Assembly (NCBI GenBank): GCA_945869475.1
Contig: CAMBOV010000002.1
Span: 62,001 to 126,000 of the forward strand
Direction of reading: 5' to 3'
Length of the DNA stretch: 64,000 nt
DNA from: Singulisphaera sp. GP187
GTDB taxonomy: Bacteria; Planctomycetota; Phycisphaerae; Phycisphaerales; SM1A02
Shown here in pieces: positions 9,471 to 19,074 of the stretch (position 1 is the stretch's first letter; every line of letters begins with the position of its first letter). Made by a program: the position numbers and the translations under genes. The notes below the pieces were generated by a model. It made no database searches. It was not told the DNA's origin and worked only from the letters and a program-made list of their open reading frames with translations.

Positions 9471-11030
9471 TCAGTCCCAATCGGCGAGAACGACCGCGAG
9501 ATCGACTCCGTCGACGATGCCGTCATCGTTCACGTCTGCTGCCGGGTTGTTCGTTCCCCATCCAGCGAGAACTGCTGCGAGATCTGCGCCGTTCACAATG
9601 CCGTCACCATTCGCATCGCCAGGTGAGGATGGATTTCCGCCGACCGATGCATCATCTCCAACGCGTTGCGCCGCGATGTCGGTGGCTCCGGTGGCGCCCG
9701 TTGGCCATGCAAAGACAGACGCATTCGCCTGACGCATATTGACCATCATGCCCTTGTCTGAGGCACCATCAACGCGAGCGGCGAGCGCCCACTGCGCAAC
9801 TCCATCTGCACTGACACGCTGCGAATAGACCGAGTCTTGGCCGAATGCGCTCGAGGTCTGCCAGGCGAACGTCGCGCCGCCGCTGCCAGCGGTCGCTGCT
9901 GTGAAATCTGTTGAGTACTGCGTCGCGATGGGCGAAACAGAAAGCCCCGACTCTCCCCAAAGTCGAGCGCCTGATCCGCTCAGCGCGAATGCCTGCACAG
10001 AGACTCCGTAATTCGAAGTGCTTGGCGTGCGTTCGGCCCAGACTGCGTAAATGCGATTGGCCGCTGCATCAACTGCCATGCGCGGCGAGACTCGTTCGAG
10101 TGTTGTCGTTGATGCGACTGTCGCGCCGCTTGCGCCGAACTTCGCGACGCCCTGCATGTCGAGAAACTGGACTGAAACTTGCAGCGGGCTCGACGTGTAC
10201 CAACAGAAGGCATAGCCAACGCCTGGAATCGCTTGGCAGGCGGGATAGTTTCCAATCTGCAGTGAACCCGTCGAGAAGACCGTTGCTGGAGTCGTGCTCG
10301 CCGCGGTCCATCCCAAGACACCTGCGGGTGAAACGCGCCAGGCCTTGAGAGTCTTCGCGCCGGTGAATCCAACTTGTCGAACGCACGAGAGCATCACGCC
10401 ACCCGTTGCATCGGCGGCGGGCCAAAGGTCTGCATTTGTTGTTTGAGCTGTGCCATCTTGGATCGCAACTGGAGTTGCCCAGATCGCTACGCCAGTGAGC
10501 GGATTGAGCCGCTGCAGTTTGCTTGCGGTTCCTTCGTACCACGAGACATAGATTGATCCGTCGAAGGAGTCTTCTCGCACCTTTGGATTGGCGACGTAGA
10601 CGCCGGACGTTCCAAGCGTCGAGGTCCAGAGAATCGTTCCAGTCGCATCCACCAGTGAGGCGCTGATGCGATCGACGCCAGTGCGATCATCGTTGTAGGC
10701 AACAGCGAACTTACCGCCGCTCACGGCTGACGAGTAGTAGTCAACGGTCGATGAAAATCCTCGGTCGGCGACGAGCACGCCGTTGGGTCCCCAGGTTGGC
10801 AATCCACTCGCGTCGTAGTGATTCACTCGCACGTCGTATCCGCCTGTGGCGTTGTCGAACCACGACATGAAAAAATCGCCGTTGCTGCCAGCGGACATCT
10901 TGGGTTGCACTTGATCGTTTGTGCCACTGGCAAGCACCGATGGACCCACTGGCGACCAGGCGACCGACGAGATAAGCACGGTGACTGCGATAGTCGAGAC
11001 GAAAGCGACAGCAATTCGAGACTTCTTCAT
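9471..11030 (-). CDS. Secreted protein with C-terminal dockerin-like repeats
   Basis: The 519-residue protein begins MKKSRIAVAFVSTIAVTVL, a Sec signal peptide. The body holds repeated beta-rich units with segments such as GDFFMSWFDNATGGYDVRV, which suggests a propeller-like fold in a surface or secreted protein. The C-terminus carries two EF-hand-like dockerin type I repeats (DANGDGIVNGADLAAVLAGW and DVNDDGIVDGVDLAVVLADW), a tail seen in many Phycisphaerae exported proteins. I start at ATG 11030 because the much longer upstream frame is arginine/serine-rich and non-coding in character; the bases before the ATG are GGGGGG. The binding partner is unknown and no cohesin was seen here. Confidence 0.85.
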   Translation of the reverse strand: MKKSRIAVAFVSTIAVTVLISSVAWSPVGPSVLASGTNDQVQPKMSAGSNGDFFMSWFDNATGGYDVRVNHYDASGLPTWGPNGVLVADRGFSSTVDYYSSAVSGGKFAVAYNDDRTGVDRISASLVDATGTILWTSTLGTSGVYVANPKVREDSFDGSIYVSWYEGTASKLQRLNPLTGVAIWATPVAIQDGTAQTTNADLWPAADATGGVMLSCVRQVGFTGAKTLKAWRVSPAGVLGWTAASTTPATVFSTGSLQIGNYPACQAIPGVGYAFCWYTSSPLQVSVQFLDMQGVAKFGASGATVASTTTLERVSPRMAVDAAANRIYAVWAERTPSTSNYGVSVQAFALSGSGARLWGESGLSVSPIATQYSTDFTAATAGSGGATFAWQTSSAFGQDSVYSQRVSADGVAQWALAARVDGASDKGMMVNMRQANASVFAWPTGATGATDIAAQRVGDDASVGGNPSSPGDANGDGIVNGADLAAVLAGWGTNNPAADVNDDGIVDGVDLAVVLADWD

Positions 11031-11100
11031 CCCCCCAGTATGGCGCGAGCAGAGCAAAATGGAAACAGAATTTCGAAATATGGCAAAAGATTCGTTGAGT

Positions 11101-11439
11101 TCAGTCGAAGAGACCGGGGTCGATCGGGGCTTTCGGCGCGACGATTGATTCGCTCTGCAACGAGATGCGTGACACAGGACCAGTGAACGCCTCATAATCT
11201 TCATTTGGATTCTCGCCAATCCACCTGACAAACCCCTCGATTTCGGATGAAATTGCGCTCTCGCGCCAGGTTTCGCCAAAGACGGTTCGAATTCCAAGCC
11301 AGAGATGGGCGTATGCATTTCGTTTGGCGAGTGCACCGTGCGGATGCAGCAGCGGCTGAATCTTCGCGCCCAGCTGCGCGACCTGCGCACGAATGATCGC
11401 GATCTCATCGGGGTGCATCGGCGCACGGTACAGCTGCAT
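11101..11439 (-). CDS. Small hypothetical protein
   Basis: I do not recognise this 112-residue protein. It begins MQLYRAPMHPDEIAIIRAQV, has no signal peptide or membrane helix, and contains HLWLGIRTVFGETWRESA followed by an acidic segment. Composition and predicted helices look protein-like rather than like a shadow. An alternative start lies 7 residues in (MHPDEIA). It is divergent from the PVC-type gene, with 51 bp between start codons. It could be cytoplasmic; nothing in the sequence shows a role. Confidence 0.55.
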   Translation of the reverse strand: MQLYRAPMHPDEIAIIRAQVAQLGAKIQPLLHPHGALAKRNAYAHLWLGIRTVFGETWRESAISSEIEGFVRWIGENPNEDYEAFTGPVSRISLQSESIVAPKAPIDPGLFD

Positions 11440-11442
11440 CGG

Positions 11443-11466
11443 GCGCGAGAGCGCGAGAGCGCGAGA
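11443..11466. repeat. Three tandem copies of GCGCGAGA
   Basis: Three exact 8-bp units lie in the 51-bp spacer between the divergent hypothetical gene and the PVC-type gene. They may be simple slippage or a binding-site array. Confidence 0.7.
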
Positions 11467-11477
11467 GCGACCGCGTC

Positions 11478-11483
11478 TACCCT
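11478..11483 (+). promoter_or_regulatory. -10-like box TACCCT for the PVC-type gene
   Basis: A TAnnnT hexamer ends 7 nt before the ATG at 11491. It fits a leaderless start and supports this start over the longer upstream frame. Confidence 0.45.
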
Positions 11484-11490
11484 GACTTGC

Positions 11491-14400
11491 ATGCTCGTTT
11501 CACATTTGCTCAGCAGCTTTCTCGCCGCACACTGCATCGCGCAGTCACCGCCGGCCGCTGCCATCAAGGTGCTGGTTCCAGATGGATTTCGCGTCGAACT
11601 CTTCGCGCGCGAACCACTGGTCGCTGATCCTGTGGCATTCGACATCGATTCACGAGGACGCATCTTTGTCGCAGAGAGTCACCGACAAGAGCGCGGCGTC
11701 GAAGACAACCGATCGAGCCCATTCTGGTTGCTCGATGATCTCGCGGCGCAGACGGTGAGCGATCGCTTGGCCTACTACGAGAAGTGGAAAGAGAAACGCA
11801 AGAATGGGATGGCCTACTACAGCGAGTTTGTCGATCGCGTGCGCATGGTCGAAGACACGGATGGTGATGGAGTCGGCGACAAAGTCACTGCATTTTCGCC
11901 TGACTTTCGCGACGCGCTTGATGGCACTGGCGCAGGAGTGCTCGTCGATGGCGACAGTGTGCTCTACACGTGCATCCCGCATCTCTGGAGAATGCGCGAT
12001 GGCAACGGTGATGGCATCAGTGAGAAACCCGAGTCGATGTTCGATGGCTTTGGAGTACGCACTGCACTACGAGGTCACGACATGCACGGGCTGATCATCG
12101 GGATGGATGGACTCCTCTACTGGTCGATCGGCGACCGCGGCTATCACGTGACGACGCGCGAGGGCGAGGTGCTCGCGGATGCGAAGTCTGGCGCGGTCTT
12201 TCGCTGTCGCCCCGATGGAACTGGGCTCGAGGTGTTTGCAACGGGACTGCGCAATCCACAAGAACTCGCGTTCAATGAGTTCGGCGATCTCTTTACCGGC
12301 GACAACAACTCTGATGGCGGTGACAAGGCGCGGTTCGTCTTCGTGATGCACTCTGGCGAGACTGGTTGGGACATGAATTACCAAACCCTCGACGGAACGA
12401 ATCAGCGAGGGCCGTGGAATCAAGAGGGCATCTGGCACCTTCGACCGAGTGATGAACGCGACCGTCCTGCGTGGGTGCTTCCGCCGCTTGCGCACGTTGG
12501 CAGTGGTCCGTCTGGGCTGGCGTACGCGCCCGGCACGATGCTTCCACCAGAATGGGATGGCCGCTTCTATCTGTGTGACTTTCTCGGAAGCGACAAGCAC
12601 AGCAACGTGCTCGCGATTCAAGCGTTGCGAAGTGGCGCGGGATATGAGGTCACCGAAGTCAAACCGTTTGCGCGCGAGGTGCTCGCGACGGATGTCGCGT
12701 TTGGTCCTGATGGTCGTGTCTACGTGAGTGACTGGGGAGGCGGTTGGTATTCAAAAGATGCCGGCGAGATTTATGCGGTGTGGAGCGCACCTGAGCGCGA
12801 CGCTGCGGTCAGCGTGCAGACGCGTGCACTTCTCGCAGAAGGCTTCGCGCAGCGACCCATCGATGAACTTGTCGCACTGCTCGCCCACCCCGACATGCGC
12901 GTTCGACGCGGATCGCACTTCGCACTTGCTTCGATGGGTGGCGCATCGACGCTGCAATTGCTCGCAGTCGCACAAGGTGGCGAACCGACCGACGACGATG
13001 GTGCACTGCGTCGACTCGCGCAGATTCACGCGATCTGGGCGCTCGGCATGCAGGCGCGGGGAGTGCGCTGTGAGGTTGTGACGACCATTGATCCACTCGC
13101 TCCGCTGCTCTCGCTGCTCGAATGTGAGGACGCCGAGATTCGCGCGCAAGTTGCACGAACGCTCGGCGAGGCGAACTACCAACCCGCCGCTGCGCAATTA
13201 ACTCAGCACATCTTCGATGAAGACCTGCGCGTGCGAGCTGCATGCGCAATCGGAGTTGGCCAACTCAAGGTGCCCGATGCCGTCGCCGCGATCGTGGCTG
13301 CTCTCTTCGAGAATAATGAGAAGGATGCCTTTCTTCGCCACGCACTGGTGATGGGACTCGCCCGTTGCGCGGACGCCGCGAAACTCGCAGAACTCTCGGC
13401 CGATCCATCGAGCAGTGTGCGACTCGGCGTGTTGCTCGCGATGCGCACACAGAGAGATGTCGCGATCGCCCGCTTTCTCTTTGATCCAGATTTTCGCATT
13501 GCAACTGAGGCTGCGCGCGCGATCTGGGATCTGCCCATTGCACCCGCATTTCCCGCCCTCGCTGAAGCAGCCGGTCGAATCGCCATGCTCGCAACGAGTG
13601 ATGAGGCGAGCGTAAGCCTCGTCACGTTCACGCGCGAACTCTGGAAGAATCACGAGCTCGATTCGTCGCAAGCTCTTGAAACAACCACGATTTTCGATCA
13701 GCCGCCAGACGAAACTTCGCACGTGAGTGAAACGGCTGGATTTTCAGCGCACGGCAATAAATACCTGCAGCGACTGCGCGGGGAGATCCATCCACCAGTC
13801 GATGGCGAGTATCAATTCTTCTTGACGAGTGATGACCACAGCACGCTCACGATCACGCCCTCGGGATCGCCCACATCAACGGTCGTGATCGCGCGCATCG
13901 ATGGATACAGTGACCCCGAGGGATGGGAGTCGCAAGCCTCGCAGATCTCTGCGCCAATCAGCCTTCGCGCAGGCACGACCTACACGCTTGAAGCGCGACA
14001 TGCGCAGGGTGGCGGTGGCAATCATCTCGCCATTGGATGGAAGTTGCCCGGCGGACAACTCGAACGACCCATTGGACGGCGCCCCGTCGACATCAACGTC
14101 GCCGCCTTCGCACGACGAACGATCGCCGCGAATCTCGCGCTTGGCATCAGTGGCGGATCAGCCATCGCACGGATCGCGGCGAATAGCACGCTGCCCACAG
14201 TGATTCGTCTCGAGGCGATCGCGGCACTAAGCGCGTACCTCGCACCTGGAGTGCGCGACCGCGTGCATGGACATGTCAACCACGCCACAATTGCGCCACG
14301 CGACAGCGAGAGTTTTCGTCGCGCAATGGCGCTTGCGTTGCCATCCCTCGCCCGCGACAGCGAAAGCAGCGTGCGCGCCACGGCGATGCAACTCGCGACG

Positions 14401-15153
14401 AGTGCTGGCATCGCGCTCGATCAACGCGCAAATCTCGAGTGCGTAGTCGACGAAACACGCGCGAGCGAAGAGCGCACTGCGGCGCTTGCTCAACTTGCTG
14501 CGGCGAATGATGGCGCATTCGACAAGGCACTCGAGGCTGCGCTGACCTCGAACTCTGCAGAACTTCGCATCGCCGCGCGTGAACACTTGTCGCGGCGCGA
14601 TCCTGCGAGGGCTCTTGAGAAGGCGGTCGAGGCACTTCGCACCGGCAGTGAGCGCGAACAACAAGCTGCGATTCGTTTGTGTGCACTGCTCGCGAAGAGT
14701 TCAGAGGCGGCGGTGGCGACGACTGCTGGCGTGGCGCTCAGTGCGCTGCGCGTGCAATACTCAAATGGATCGCTCTCCCCCGCTCTCGCGCTTGATCTCG
14801 TTGAGGCGACGGACGCCACGACCATCCCGTCCGCCGGTAGCTCAACCAACACACTTGCGCCGTTGCTGCTCGCAGGTGGCGACGCGCCGATCGGTCGCGA
14901 TCTCGTGATGTACCACTCGGGTGCGACGTGTTTGCGCTGTCACATCATTAGTGGAGTCGGCGGCCATGCCGGTCCCGCGCTCGACGGCGTTGGCACGCGC
15001 CTGACGACGCGCGCACTGCTCGAGTCGCTCGTCGAACCAGGCGCGACGATCGCGGCAGGCTTTGGCGCCGTCACTGCGATGCCTCCGATGAGTCCACTTC
15101 TCACGAAGCGTGAGATGCGCGACGTGATCGCGTACTTGGCGTCACTTCACTAG
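11491..15153 (+). CDS. PVC-type dehydrogenase/HEAT/PA14/cytochrome c protein
   Basis: This is a 1220-residue secreted protein typical of planctomycetes. After a signal peptide (MLVSHLLSSFLAAHCIAQ) comes a glucose/sorbosone-dehydrogenase-like beta-propeller beginning VPDGFRVELFAREPLVADP. HEAT-like helical repeats follow around residues 450-730, then a PA14-like module (PPVDGEYQFFLTSDDHSTL). More HEAT-like repeats lead to a C-terminal haem site, CLRCH near residue 1147, with a following Met in MPPMSP. Such proteins are thought to oxidise sugars or polysaccharides outside the cytoplasm and pass electrons to a cytochrome. The 3' end overlaps the convergent flippase gene by 12 bp. Confidence 0.9.
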   Translation: MLVSHLLSSFLAAHCIAQSPPAAAIKVLVPDGFRVELFAREPLVADPVAFDIDSRGRIFVAESHRQERGVEDNRSSPFWLLDDLAAQTVSDRLAYYEKWKEKRKNGMAYYSEFVDRVRMVEDTDGDGVGDKVTAFSPDFRDALDGTGAGVLVDGDSVLYTCIPHLWRMRDGNGDGISEKPESMFDGFGVRTALRGHDMHGLIIGMDGLLYWSIGDRGYHVTTREGEVLADAKSGAVFRCRPDGTGLEVFATGLRNPQELAFNEFGDLFTGDNNSDGGDKARFVFVMHSGETGWDMNYQTLDGTNQRGPWNQEGIWHLRPSDERDRPAWVLPPLAHVGSGPSGLAYAPGTMLPPEWDGRFYLCDFLGSDKHSNVLAIQALRSGAGYEVTEVKPFAREVLATDVAFGPDGRVYVSDWGGGWYSKDAGEIYAVWSAPERDAAVSVQTRALLAEGFAQRPIDELVALLAHPDMRVRRGSHFALASMGGASTLQLLAVAQGGEPTDDDGALRRLAQIHAIWALGMQARGVRCEVVTTIDPLAPLLSLLECEDAEIRAQVARTLGEANYQPAAAQLTQHIFDEDLRVRAACAIGVGQLKVPDAVAAIVAALFENNEKDAFLRHALVMGLARCADAAKLAELSADPSSSVRLGVLLAMRTQRDVAIARFLFDPDFRIATEAARAIWDLPIAPAFPALAEAAGRIAMLATSDEASVSLVTFTRELWKNHELDSSQALETTTIFDQPPDETSHVSETAGFSAHGNKYLQRLRGEIHPPVDGEYQFFLTSDDHSTLTITPSGSPTSTVVIARIDGYSDPEGWESQASQISAPISLRAGTTYTLEARHAQGGGGNHLAIGWKLPGGQLERPIGRRPVDINVAAFARRTIAANLALGISGGSAIARIAANSTLPTVIRLEAIAALSAYLAPGVRDRVHGHVNHATIAPRDSESFRRAMALALPSLARDSESSVRATAMQLATSAGIALDQRANLECVVDETRASEERTAALAQLAAANDGAFDKALEAALTSNSAELRIAAREHLSRRDPARALEKAVEALRTGSEREQQAAIRLCALLAKSSEAAVATTAGVALSALRVQYSNGSLSPALALDLVEATDATTIPSAGSSTNTLAPLLLAGGDAPIGRDLVMYHSGATCLRCHIISGVGGHAGPALDGVGTRLTTRALLESLVEPGATIAAGFGAVTAMPPMSPLLTKREMRDVIAYLASLH

Positions 15154-16449
15154 CCAGACGCGCCGCATCGCAGCGACCTGAAAGGCGATGTACATCGCGG
15201 TCAGTGAGATCGAGTACGCATAGGTGACCTCGAGTGAGGTGCCGACGTGCGCGGCGACTGCCATCGCGAGAAGCGCGAGTGTGGTGCCAACGGCCGCGAT
15301 TGTGATCGTCAGCCTGTGTGCGCCGTGATATTGAAGAATCGATGGAGCGAATCCAAGCAGTGTGTTGATGCAGTTGCCAATCGCGAGCGTGACCAGCATC
15401 GGATACGCCGCCCGATACTGCTCGCCAAAGAGTGCGAGCAGATCGTGACCGAAGAGCACGATGATGGCGAAAAAGGCGCCACAGACGACGATCATGAATC
15501 GACCGCGCGATCTCAGAAGCATCCGCTCATTATGTGCATCGCCTCGAGCGATCAACCGCGCGAGCTGAGGTCCGTAGATGCGCATCGTCGCAGTCTGCGC
15601 GATGATGACGAAGCCCGCGACCTGCATCGCCGCCGCCACCATTCCAACCCCCACTCGGTCGCCCCGCACAACTTCGAGCACAACGATCGCTCCCTGTGTG
15701 AAGATCGTCATGATGAGGCTGAACCCCAAGTAGCCGACACCTTGTGTAAGCCAATCCTTGGATGCGTACAGGCTCGTCGCTCGCAACGCCAACGTGGGCA
15801 GGCGGCGAAGCACGATCACGATCATCACGACGAGCGCAGCAACCCACGCTAATCCATACATGTTGATCACCTCGCGCAGCGTTGGTGTTGAGTCGAAGAG
15901 CGCAGACGCGGCAACGGCACCCGCCGCACTCGCGGGCAGGAGAATCCTGTAGACAACCGTCGAACCCATCCATGATCCAAGGGCAGTTGCGACTTCGATT
16001 GCGAACAAAAAGAGCGCCATTGCTGGCACGAACCAGAGCATGTGCGCGAGCGCGTCGAGACTCACGTCATGCGCCCGCACGCTGTCGTAGATCACAAATG
16101 CGCCAACGGCGGCGCAGGCTCCCACACAAACGCTGATGGTGACTCCAAAAACAATGTACCCCTTGGTCATGCTTTGACTCTTAAGGTCGACGTACTCGGG
16201 CAAGAGGCGCAGCGCGCACTTCTCGAGTCCAAGCGTGGCAATCGTGCAGATGATCGCGACCATCGAGACTGCAGCACTGAATGCGCCGTAATCGGTTGCC
16301 GACAAGATGCGAGCACCGATGATATTGAGCACACAGTTCAGTGCGTACCCAGCCACAGCAGCGACGACGACGACTTCGCTGGCGTGGGCGGTCACTACGT
16401 GAGCGCTCGGCACATTCCGAGCGTCGGGATGGTCGTGCCACATTGCCAT
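15142..16449 (-). CDS. Polysaccharide flippase-like membrane protein
   Basis: A 435-residue protein with about 12 hydrophobic helices. The opening GYALNCVLNIIGARILSATD followed by YGAFSAAVSMVAI matches oligosaccharide flippases (MVF/MATE-like). It probably exports a lipid-linked glycan, which is inferred from family only. The start is the first of two closely spaced ATGs, MAMWHD; the second ATG is also possible. It lies 3 bp from the lipoprotein gene, so both are likely co-transcribed with the FG-GAP gene. The 3' end overlaps the PVC-type gene antisense by 12 bp. Confidence 0.8.
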   Translation of the reverse strand: MAMWHDHPDARNVPSAHVVTAHASEVVVVAAVAGYALNCVLNIIGARILSATDYGAFSAAVSMVAIICTIATLGLEKCALRLLPEYVDLKSQSMTKGYIVFGVTISVCVGACAAVGAFVIYDSVRAHDVSLDALAHMLWFVPAMALFLFAIEVATALGSWMGSTVVYRILLPASAAGAVAASALFDSTPTLREVINMYGLAWVAALVVMIVIVLRRLPTLALRATSLYASKDWLTQGVGYLGFSLIMTIFTQGAIVVLEVVRGDRVGVGMVAAAMQVAGFVIIAQTATMRIYGPQLARLIARGDAHNERMLLRSRGRFMIVVCGAFFAIIVLFGHDLLALFGEQYRAAYPMLVTLAIGNCINTLLGFAPSILQYHGAHRLTITIAAVGTTLALLAMAVAAHVGTSLEVTYAYSISLTAMYIAFQVAAMRRVWLVK

Positions 16450-16452
16450 CGA

Positions 16453-17301
16453 TCAGTTTCGACCGAGCGTCATGGTGAGCGCTGGTCCATTCTGCTTGAC
16501 CGCCTCAATGTCTGTGCCAAGTTGAAAGAAGAGCGACTCAGAACTCTCGAACCATCCTGTTCCCTGCAGAAATTGCGTCGCATTCTTCTCCCAGCACACG
16601 GCAACGTCGAGGTGTCCCATCGCATCGATCTTTCCGTCGAGCGAGCCGTGGCGGGCAGCCGATGTGTTTCCATCGGACCATCCATCGTCGATGATCGCTC
16701 CACGCAACTCACCCGTCGATGAGATGGTCGCGGTGCCCAAGCCACTGTTTCCGTCGGCGGTGAAGAAGTTGATGCGCCACGATCCGACATACTGACCAAG
16801 CGCGTCGAATGGTGTGGTCGCTGGCTTTCCATACGGAGGCGATGCCGCAACGCCCTGTTCGTGCAACGCGAGCGCGATGCTGCCGCCCTTTGCGAAGTTG
16901 CCATCTGGACCGTACGGCCGAATCGTCAGGCCCATCGATCCAAAGCTCGGCGCTGTTGCGACCCCCTCGAACTTTTCAGTCTGGCCGGTGCTCCACTCGA
17001 TCGAAATCTGCGCGGTGCCTGCGGCGATCGATCCAGTCATCGCTCCGGTTCGACCGACTCCATGCGCGGCCTTCCACACTGAATCTACGAGTGATCCGGT
17101 GATCGCGCCGTCGGCGGCGACGGTCACGCGCGCTTGGCCTCCACTGGTCTGATCTTGTGCTGTAAAACTGCCCGACCAACGACCGATCGTCGATGTGCTT
17201 TCACCCGCGACTGCACTCGGTTGTTTTGGAGCAGTGTTGCACGCGGTCAACAACGAAGCGGCGGCGCACGTGACGATGCACGAGATGAAGTGGATGGACA
17301 T
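16453..17301 (-). CDS. Lipoprotein of unknown function
   Basis: The 282-residue protein begins MSIHFISCIVTCAAASLLTA and the next residue is Cys, so LLTAC is a lipobox and the mature protein should be lipid-anchored. The rest is glycine/threonine-rich and appears to contain two related halves. Each runs from an RWSGSF or SWRINF strand through G-x-A-x-V strands to a W-containing strand (ISIEWSTG and DVAVCWEK), which suggests a duplicated beta-barrel domain. I do not recognise the family. I start at ATG 17301; the longer upstream frame is the shadow of the neighbouring dockerin gene, which ends 10 bp upstream. Confidence 0.7.
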   Translation of the reverse strand: MSIHFISCIVTCAAASLLTACNTAPKQPSAVAGESTSTIGRWSGSFTAQDQTSGGQARVTVAADGAITGSLVDSVWKAAHGVGRTGAMTGSIAAGTAQISIEWSTGQTEKFEGVATAPSFGSMGLTIRPYGPDGNFAKGGSIALALHEQGVAASPPYGKPATTPFDALGQYVGSWRINFFTADGNSGLGTATISSTGELRGAIIDDGWSDGNTSAARHGSLDGKIDAMGHLDVAVCWEKNATQFLQGTGWFESSESLFFQLGTDIEAVKQNGPALTMTLGRN

Positions 17302-17311
17302 GCCGCCGAAG

Positions 17312-19003
17312 TTACAGTCCAAACGCGGCGAGCACGGCGGCGAGATCGGCGCCGTCGACGAATCCATTGCCATCCACATCACCGATTGGATTGCTTGTGC
17401 CAAATGCAGCGAGAACAGTGGCGAGGTCTGCGCCGTCAACGTGTCCATCGCCATTAAGATCGGCTGGATGTGGCGGCGTGCCAGGTTCAGTAAAAGTCTT
17501 CGTCGGACCATCGCCCGAATTTCCAAACGAGTCAACCGAGCGAACCGAGTAACTCACGAGTGAGCCCACTGGCTGCGACGGCATGACGCCGCGCCAGAGT
17601 CCGTTGCCCGTGAGTCGCATCGCGACTGACTCGGTCATTGCACTGGTCGTGCCATATCGAAGAGTGACACTGCGGGGATGGAATCCCATGTGGCTCGTGT
17701 AGGCATCGCTCAACTCAACGCGCACGGGGTGCGTTTCGCCGATGACGGTCGCGACGATCTGCTCAGTACGAACGGTCACGGGTGCGCGAGTGTCGATCGC
17801 GCCGTTGTTCATATAGATGCGGTTCTGGAATGCGCCACTCTCGCCTTGGCCGGTGACGATGTCATATCGGCCATCGCCGTCGAAGTCTGCGACCTTGACG
17901 TCGAGTGACGAGTCGGTTGATGCAGTGATGACACTCGCGACTTGCGTGAACGCGCCGGTGCCGCCGTTTCGATAAATGCGCTTCGATCCGCCGAGCACTG
18001 CGATGACGAGATCGAGATCGCCGTCATTGTCCATGTCGAAGAACTTGCTGTCGTTGTCGTCAACCGATGGATTGGGTGCGATCGAGGTCGAGATGTTTGT
18101 CCAGGACGTTCCGAGGCCGTTTGCATTTCGCGCGAGCAGTTCTTGATTCGTGGTTCCAGCGTTTGTGCCGATGAGATCGAGATCGCCGTCACCATCGATG
18201 TCGCCCGCGTCGTATGCGTAGGCGGTCGCGTCGTTTGGAAAGTTGCCGCCTGCCGCGAAGGCGCCCACGCCGTTGTTGAGCCAGAGCCGACTCTGATTCG
18301 GAGTCGAGGCGCGTGTGCCGATGAAGAGATCGAGATCGAAGTCGCCGTCGGCGTCGAAGAAGAGCACGTCCATCTGTTCAGAAATGTTGCCCACGGGCAA
18401 GCTCGCAGCGACGTAAGTGAACCGTCCTGTGCTGTCGTTGATGTAGAGGCGAGGCTGTCCAGTACCGAAGCGGCTCGATGCGCCAGAGTTGCAGAGTGCG
18501 ATGTCGAGATCGCCGTCACCATCGACGTCGCCAAAGGTCGCGCGCGCGGTTGATGTGTTCGCCGTTGGAAGGCGAGTCGTCGTCTCGTTGGCGAAAGTGC
18601 CCGCGCCATTGTTCATCAGCAACAGCATCTGTCGGTTGTAGTCCTGCGCGAGAAGAAGATCGAGGTCGCCGTCGCCATCGACGTCGCCGAATTCAGCGCT
18701 GCGAAAACATCCCGTGATGCCGGCGACGCGTGCATCGGTGAGATCTGCGAAAACTCCTGCGCCGTTGTTGACATAGATGCGTGGCTTGAGCAAGGTGCCC
18801 AGCGACGAATAGCCCTGACCGTTGGCGAAGCACATGTCGAGATCGCCGTCACCATCGATGTCACCTACGCCGATTTGGTTGGTGTACTCAGCTTGCACCG
18901 GAAAGCGCGTCGAGGTTTGATCGACGAACTGAATCTGTGCGTGAGCGCTCAGTGCGCAGGCGAGTGAAAGACAAGCCACGATCGTGAGGGTCGGGATGCG
19001 CAT
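17312..19003 (-). CDS. Secreted FG-GAP/VCBS repeat protein with dockerin-like tail
   Basis: The 563-residue protein begins MRIPTLTIVACLSLACALSA, a signal peptide. At least eight calcium-binding FG-GAP/VCBS repeats follow, each with a core like GDVDGDGDLDLLLAQD or GDIDGDGDLDLIGTN, predicting a seven- or eight-bladed propeller. The C-terminus has two dockerin-like repeats ending GADLAAVLAAFG, like the product at 9471-11030. I chose ATG 19003 over the ATG 11 codons upstream because it starts directly at the signal peptide. Likely extracellular or surface-attached; the ligand is unknown. It heads the unit continuing to the lipoprotein and flippase. Confidence 0.88.
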   Translation of the reverse strand: MRIPTLTIVACLSLACALSAHAQIQFVDQTSTRFPVQAEYTNQIGVGDIDGDGDLDMCFANGQGYSSLGTLLKPRIYVNNGAGVFADLTDARVAGITGCFRSAEFGDVDGDGDLDLLLAQDYNRQMLLLMNNGAGTFANETTTRLPTANTSTARATFGDVDGDGDLDIALCNSGASSRFGTGQPRLYINDSTGRFTYVAASLPVGNISEQMDVLFFDADGDFDLDLFIGTRASTPNQSRLWLNNGVGAFAAGGNFPNDATAYAYDAGDIDGDGDLDLIGTNAGTTNQELLARNANGLGTSWTNISTSIAPNPSVDDNDSKFFDMDNDGDLDLVIAVLGGSKRIYRNGGTGAFTQVASVITASTDSSLDVKVADFDGDGRYDIVTGQGESGAFQNRIYMNNGAIDTRAPVTVRTEQIVATVIGETHPVRVELSDAYTSHMGFHPRSVTLRYGTTSAMTESVAMRLTGNGLWRGVMPSQPVGSLVSYSVRSVDSFGNSGDGPTKTFTEPGTPPHPADLNGDGHVDGADLATVLAAFGTSNPIGDVDGNGFVDGADLAAVLAAFGL

Positions 19004-19074
19004 TGGATGACCGAAAACTACTGCCAATGGCGACAAAATCGACTGGGATCCAAAAGAAACACGCGATTCACCCC

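Noticed and set aside
11305-11490. N-terminal extension of the PVC-type protein to 11305
   Set aside because: The extra residues look non-coding, overlap the divergent gene, and the signal peptide starts at 11491 right after a TACCCT box.
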